From Bog-375 sp049587755 (lineage in GTDB: Bacteria > Acidobacteriota > Terriglobia > Bryobacterales > Bryobacteraceae), in the NCBI GenBank assembly GCA_049587755.1, contig JBAVEN010000065.1:1-64000 (forward strand): 64,000 nucleotides of DNA. The letters run 5' to 3'. Under the pieces are notes generated by a model. It saw only the letters and a program-made list of their open reading frames with translations, searched no databases and was not told the DNA's origin. This document shows, piece after piece, positions 61,785 to 64,000 of this stretch. Position 1 is the stretch's first letter. Each line of letters starts with the position of its first letter. The position numbers and the translations under genes are program-made.

Positions 61785-64000
61785 ATGCCGCGCGCATATC
61801 CCCTGCTGTGTTTGGCTCTTGTGCTTTCCGAATCTGCCGGGCAAGAGCCGCCAGCGAATCTCGAACAAGAGTTGGTGCAGAAGGTTCGGCAGCGGATGGC
61901 GGACAACGTCAAGCTCCTTCCGGACTACACCTGCCTGGAAACAATCGAGCGGTCGGTCCGCACCGCCGGCAAGGAAAAGCCTCTGGTTCGCGACCGGATT
62001 CACCTCGAAGTGGCATACGTCGGGGGAAGCGAGATGTTTGCCTGGCCAGGGTCGGAACACTTCGACGCGGCCCTGTTCGAAGAACTGCCTCAACAAGCGG
62101 GCGCCATTGCTACCGGCGGCTTCGCTGGCTGGATTGGCAGTCTCTTCGGTTCCTCCGCGCCTGCCTTTACTTTTGCCGGGGCATGCAAAGTGGACGGCAC
62201 GAGCGGATCCCGGTTCGCTTTCCGGGTGCCGCTATCCTCCAGCGCTCACATGTTCATCATGGGCGACCGCGGAATCAACTCAGCCTACGCGGGATCGATC
62301 TGCGTCGACCCGGCCGCATTGGACATCATGACGCTGGAGATACAAGACGAGGAGATTCAGGCTCTGGTGGCGGCATCCGCCGAGGCCATCCGCTTTGGAC
62401 GAACGCGCGTCGGCTCGGGCGATTTTCTGCTGCCGCAATATGATGAGCTGACCGTCACCGATTCGGCAGGTAAAGAGTTCCGTAACGTCACTCGCTACAC
62501 GGCCTGCAGGCAATATACCGCCGAGTCGACCATTTCTTTCGACCCGGAGCATGAAACCGCGCCCGCCCCAGAGAAAAAGGCTGAAGAGGGCGAACTCCCC
62601 GGAGGGATCACCCTGGACTTGAACCTCGAGACTCCCATCACGTTCGAAAAATCTGCGGTCGGCGACCCGATTATGGCGCGGCTCAATCGCCCGGTCCATG
62701 CTCCCGGAGCCTCCGTCCCGAAAGGCGCCACGATATCCGGCCGCATTCGGGGCCTGGAGCAGTACTACGAGCCGATGAACGGCTTTGTTGTCAGCCTGGA
62801 GTTTTCCTCCGCGACTTTTGAGGGCAAACGCACTATGTTCCAAGCCCGGCTGGTCGGCCCTCGTTATGAGGAGCACGTGCTCCCTGGGTCCTTCCCGCAT
62901 GGAGGATTGCCCGAAGACGAACCCCGCATCGAAACGACCGGGTTTAACATCGACAAGTCTGCGCCGCGCTTCGGTGTGTTCCGCGTTCCAGGAAACAGCC
63001 TGCACCTCGGCCGCGGACTCCGGATGATCTGGGAGACGCAAGCAGCAGGCGCTGTGACCGAGCTGGCCGGAGCCTCTATGCCCCCAGCCACGGCAACGCA
63101 TCAGACCGCGGTGGCCGCGCCTCAGGCCGCCATCGAGGAACCGGCCGCTTCCGTTGCGCCGCAACGCCAGCCAGTGCCCGCCGCCCATGAGGAACCGGTA
63201 GCGTCCGTTGCGCCGCAAAACCAGCCGGAGCCTGCCGCCCATGAGGAGCCAGCCACGTTCACCACTCGCGTCAACCTGGTGATGGTGCCGGTAGTGATTC
63301 GGGACCGCCAGGGACGGGTGGTGGCTGGCCTCACCAAGGATCAGTTCCGTCTTTTCGACAACGGAAAGCCACAGGAGATCTCGCGGTTCACGGTAGAAAA
63401 GCCGGGCAGCCAGCAGACTGTTGCGCGACCGGTGGAGAAACAGGAAACCGCCGGCGAAGCCGTACTGGCGCCGCGTCCCTTGGCTGCTATGCCCAGGCGT
63501 TTCATCGGGTATCTGTTCGACGACGTGCACATGGAAACCGCCGACCTGATACGCGCGCGCGCTGCCGCCGCGCGGCACATCGAATCCCAGTTGCAGCCCA
63601 CCGACCGCGCCGCCATCTTCACCACTTCGGGTCAGGGCACCGTGAACTTCACCGACGATCGCGACCAGATCCGCATCGGCCTGGCACGGCTGGCGCCCCA
63701 CCCCATCGCCCGTTCCATCGGCCAACAGTGTCCCGACATCAGCTACTACCAAGCCGACTTGATTCTTAACAAGCATGATCCACAGGCTCTCGACGCGGCG
63801 ACTGCCGAGGCGATGGTCTGCGCTAGCAGGGACCCGTCGACGGCAGCCAGGCTTGCGAAGGTGGAAGCGCAGCTTGTCCTCCCGGCAGGGGAGCACGAAA
63901 CCCAGGTTTCCCTGGCGACGATCAAAGACACGGTGCGGCGCATGTCGACGATGCCCGGTGAGCGAGTGCTGGTGCTCGTGTCCCCGGGATTCCTCACCCT
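61785..64000 (+). CDS. VWFA-related acidobacterial-domain protein (partial, runs off the window)
   Basis: An open frame of over 730 codons starts at the ATG at 61785 with a signal peptide (YPLLCLALVLSESAGQ) and GGAGTAGGA upstream. The N-terminal part (about 1-440) is an uncharacterised beta-rich domain. A Pro/Ala/Glu linker with an 18-residue repeat follows. From about residue 497 comes the VWFA-related acidobacterial domain (VMVPVVIRDRQGRVVAGLTK, QFRLFDNGKPQEISRF, RRFIGYLFDDVHM). The C-terminus is beyond 64000. It is likely secreted or surface-located, and a lineage marker. Confidence 0.88.
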   Translation, partial: MPRAYPLLCLALVLSESAGQEPPANLEQELVQKVRQRMADNVKLLPDYTCLETIERSVRTAGKEKPLVRDRIHLEVAYVGGSEMFAWPGSEHFDAALFEELPQQAGAIATGGFAGWIGSLFGSSAPAFTFAGACKVDGTSGSRFAFRVPLSSSAHMFIMGDRGINSAYAGSICVDPAALDIMTLEIQDEEIQALVAASAEAIRFGRTRVGSGDFLLPQYDELTVTDSAGKEFRNVTRYTACRQYTAESTISFDPEHETAPAPEKKAEEGELPGGITLDLNLETPITFEKSAVGDPIMARLNRPVHAPGASVPKGATISGRIRGLEQYYEPMNGFVVSLEFSSATFEGKRTMFQARLVGPRYEEHVLPGSFPHGGLPEDEPRIETTGFNIDKSAPRFGVFRVPGNSLHLGRGLRMIWETQAAGAVTELAGASMPPATATHQTAVAAPQAAIEEPAASVAPQRQPVPAAHEEPVASVAPQNQPEPAAHEEPATFTTRVNLVMVPVVIRDRQGRVVAGLTKDQFRLFDNGKPQEISRFTVEKPGSQQTVARPVEKQETAGEAVLAPRPLAAMPRRFIGYLFDDVHMETADLIRARAAAARHIESQLQPTDRAAIFTTSGQGTVNFTDDRDQIRIGLARLAPHPIARSIGQQCPDISYYQADLILNKHDPQALDAATAEAMVCASRDPSTAARLAKVEAQLVLPAGEHETQVSLATIKDTVRRMSTMPGERVLVLVSPGFLT
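63135..63251 (+). repeat. 54-bp tandem repeat in the VWFA protein linker
   Basis: Codons at 63135-63188 and 63189-63242 encode two 18-residue units of the form EEPxASVAPQxQPxPAAH, and a third starts EEPA. The copies differ at a few bases. They form a Pro/Ala linker before the VWFA domain. Confidence 0.7.

Noticed and set aside
62280..63896. 538-codon minus-strand frame opposite the VWFA protein
   Set aside because: Low-complexity Gly/Arg/His translation; the plus strand encodes a clear VWFA-domain protein.

Overview
The window looks like a high-GC chromosome segment from an Acidobacteriota member, probably of the Solibacter/Bryobacter type. This is inferred from gene families, not from any rRNA. 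It has an acidobacterial duplicated orphan permease, a VWFA-related acidobacterial-domain protein, very large carboxypeptidase-regulatory/TonB-type outer-membrane proteins, a propeller-type sensor kinase, a secretin carrying an Ig-like insert, Tat-signal sugar enzymes and many secreted glycosidases.

Layout. 0-4.5 kb (minus): a small beta-carbonic-anhydrase-like protein, a PH-like membrane protein, and a membrane-stress operon of XRE regulator, NfeD, flotillin and PspA behind a promoter with a tandem operator. 4.8-16.8 kb: a secreted TIM-barrel isomerase, a sortilin-like BNR propeller, lutCBA (lactate oxidation), a Tat-exported aldo/keto reductase, a GH106-type rhamnosidase and, divergent from it, rhamnose isomerase plus rhamnose mutarotase. 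16.8-34.6 kb: a VapBC pair, M1 aminopeptidase, GH39 glycosidase, secretin, MscS channel, tartrate/malate dehydrogenase, MurJ, ADOP permease, a YkgJ-type cysteine-cluster protein, an SIS-domain sugar isomerase/deaminase, TrxB and RidA.

34.7-43.8 kb (all minus) is the most notable chromosomal block. A decaheme cytochrome overlaps an MtrB/PioB-like beta-barrel by 4 bp. They are followed by a receiver-less winged-helix regulator, an OmpR-type response regulator, a lone receiver, a porin, a type-1-copper cupredoxin, a sensor kinase and a sugar transferase. I read this as an outer-membrane porin-cytochrome electron conduit with its own split signalling system. Similar GTAAA direct repeats precede three of its transcription units.

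47.2-60.5 kb is a probable integrated island. It is bounded by an intact tRNA-Gly(CCC) at 60.4-60.5 kb and a directly repeated fragment of that tRNA's 3' half at 47.2 kb. A perfect 24-bp inverted repeat lies just inside both ends. The island carries relics of a plasmid RepA gene, a Fic gene and a transposase, plus an intact carbohydrate module: TonB-type receptor and GH2 enzyme, divergent from a propeller sensor kinase and a NarL-type regulator. No intact integrase was seen. Right of the tRNA are a lipid A-type acyltransferase and a VWFA protein cut by the window end.

No CRISPR array or rRNA was seen. Functional calls rest on motif recognition by eye, without database searches.
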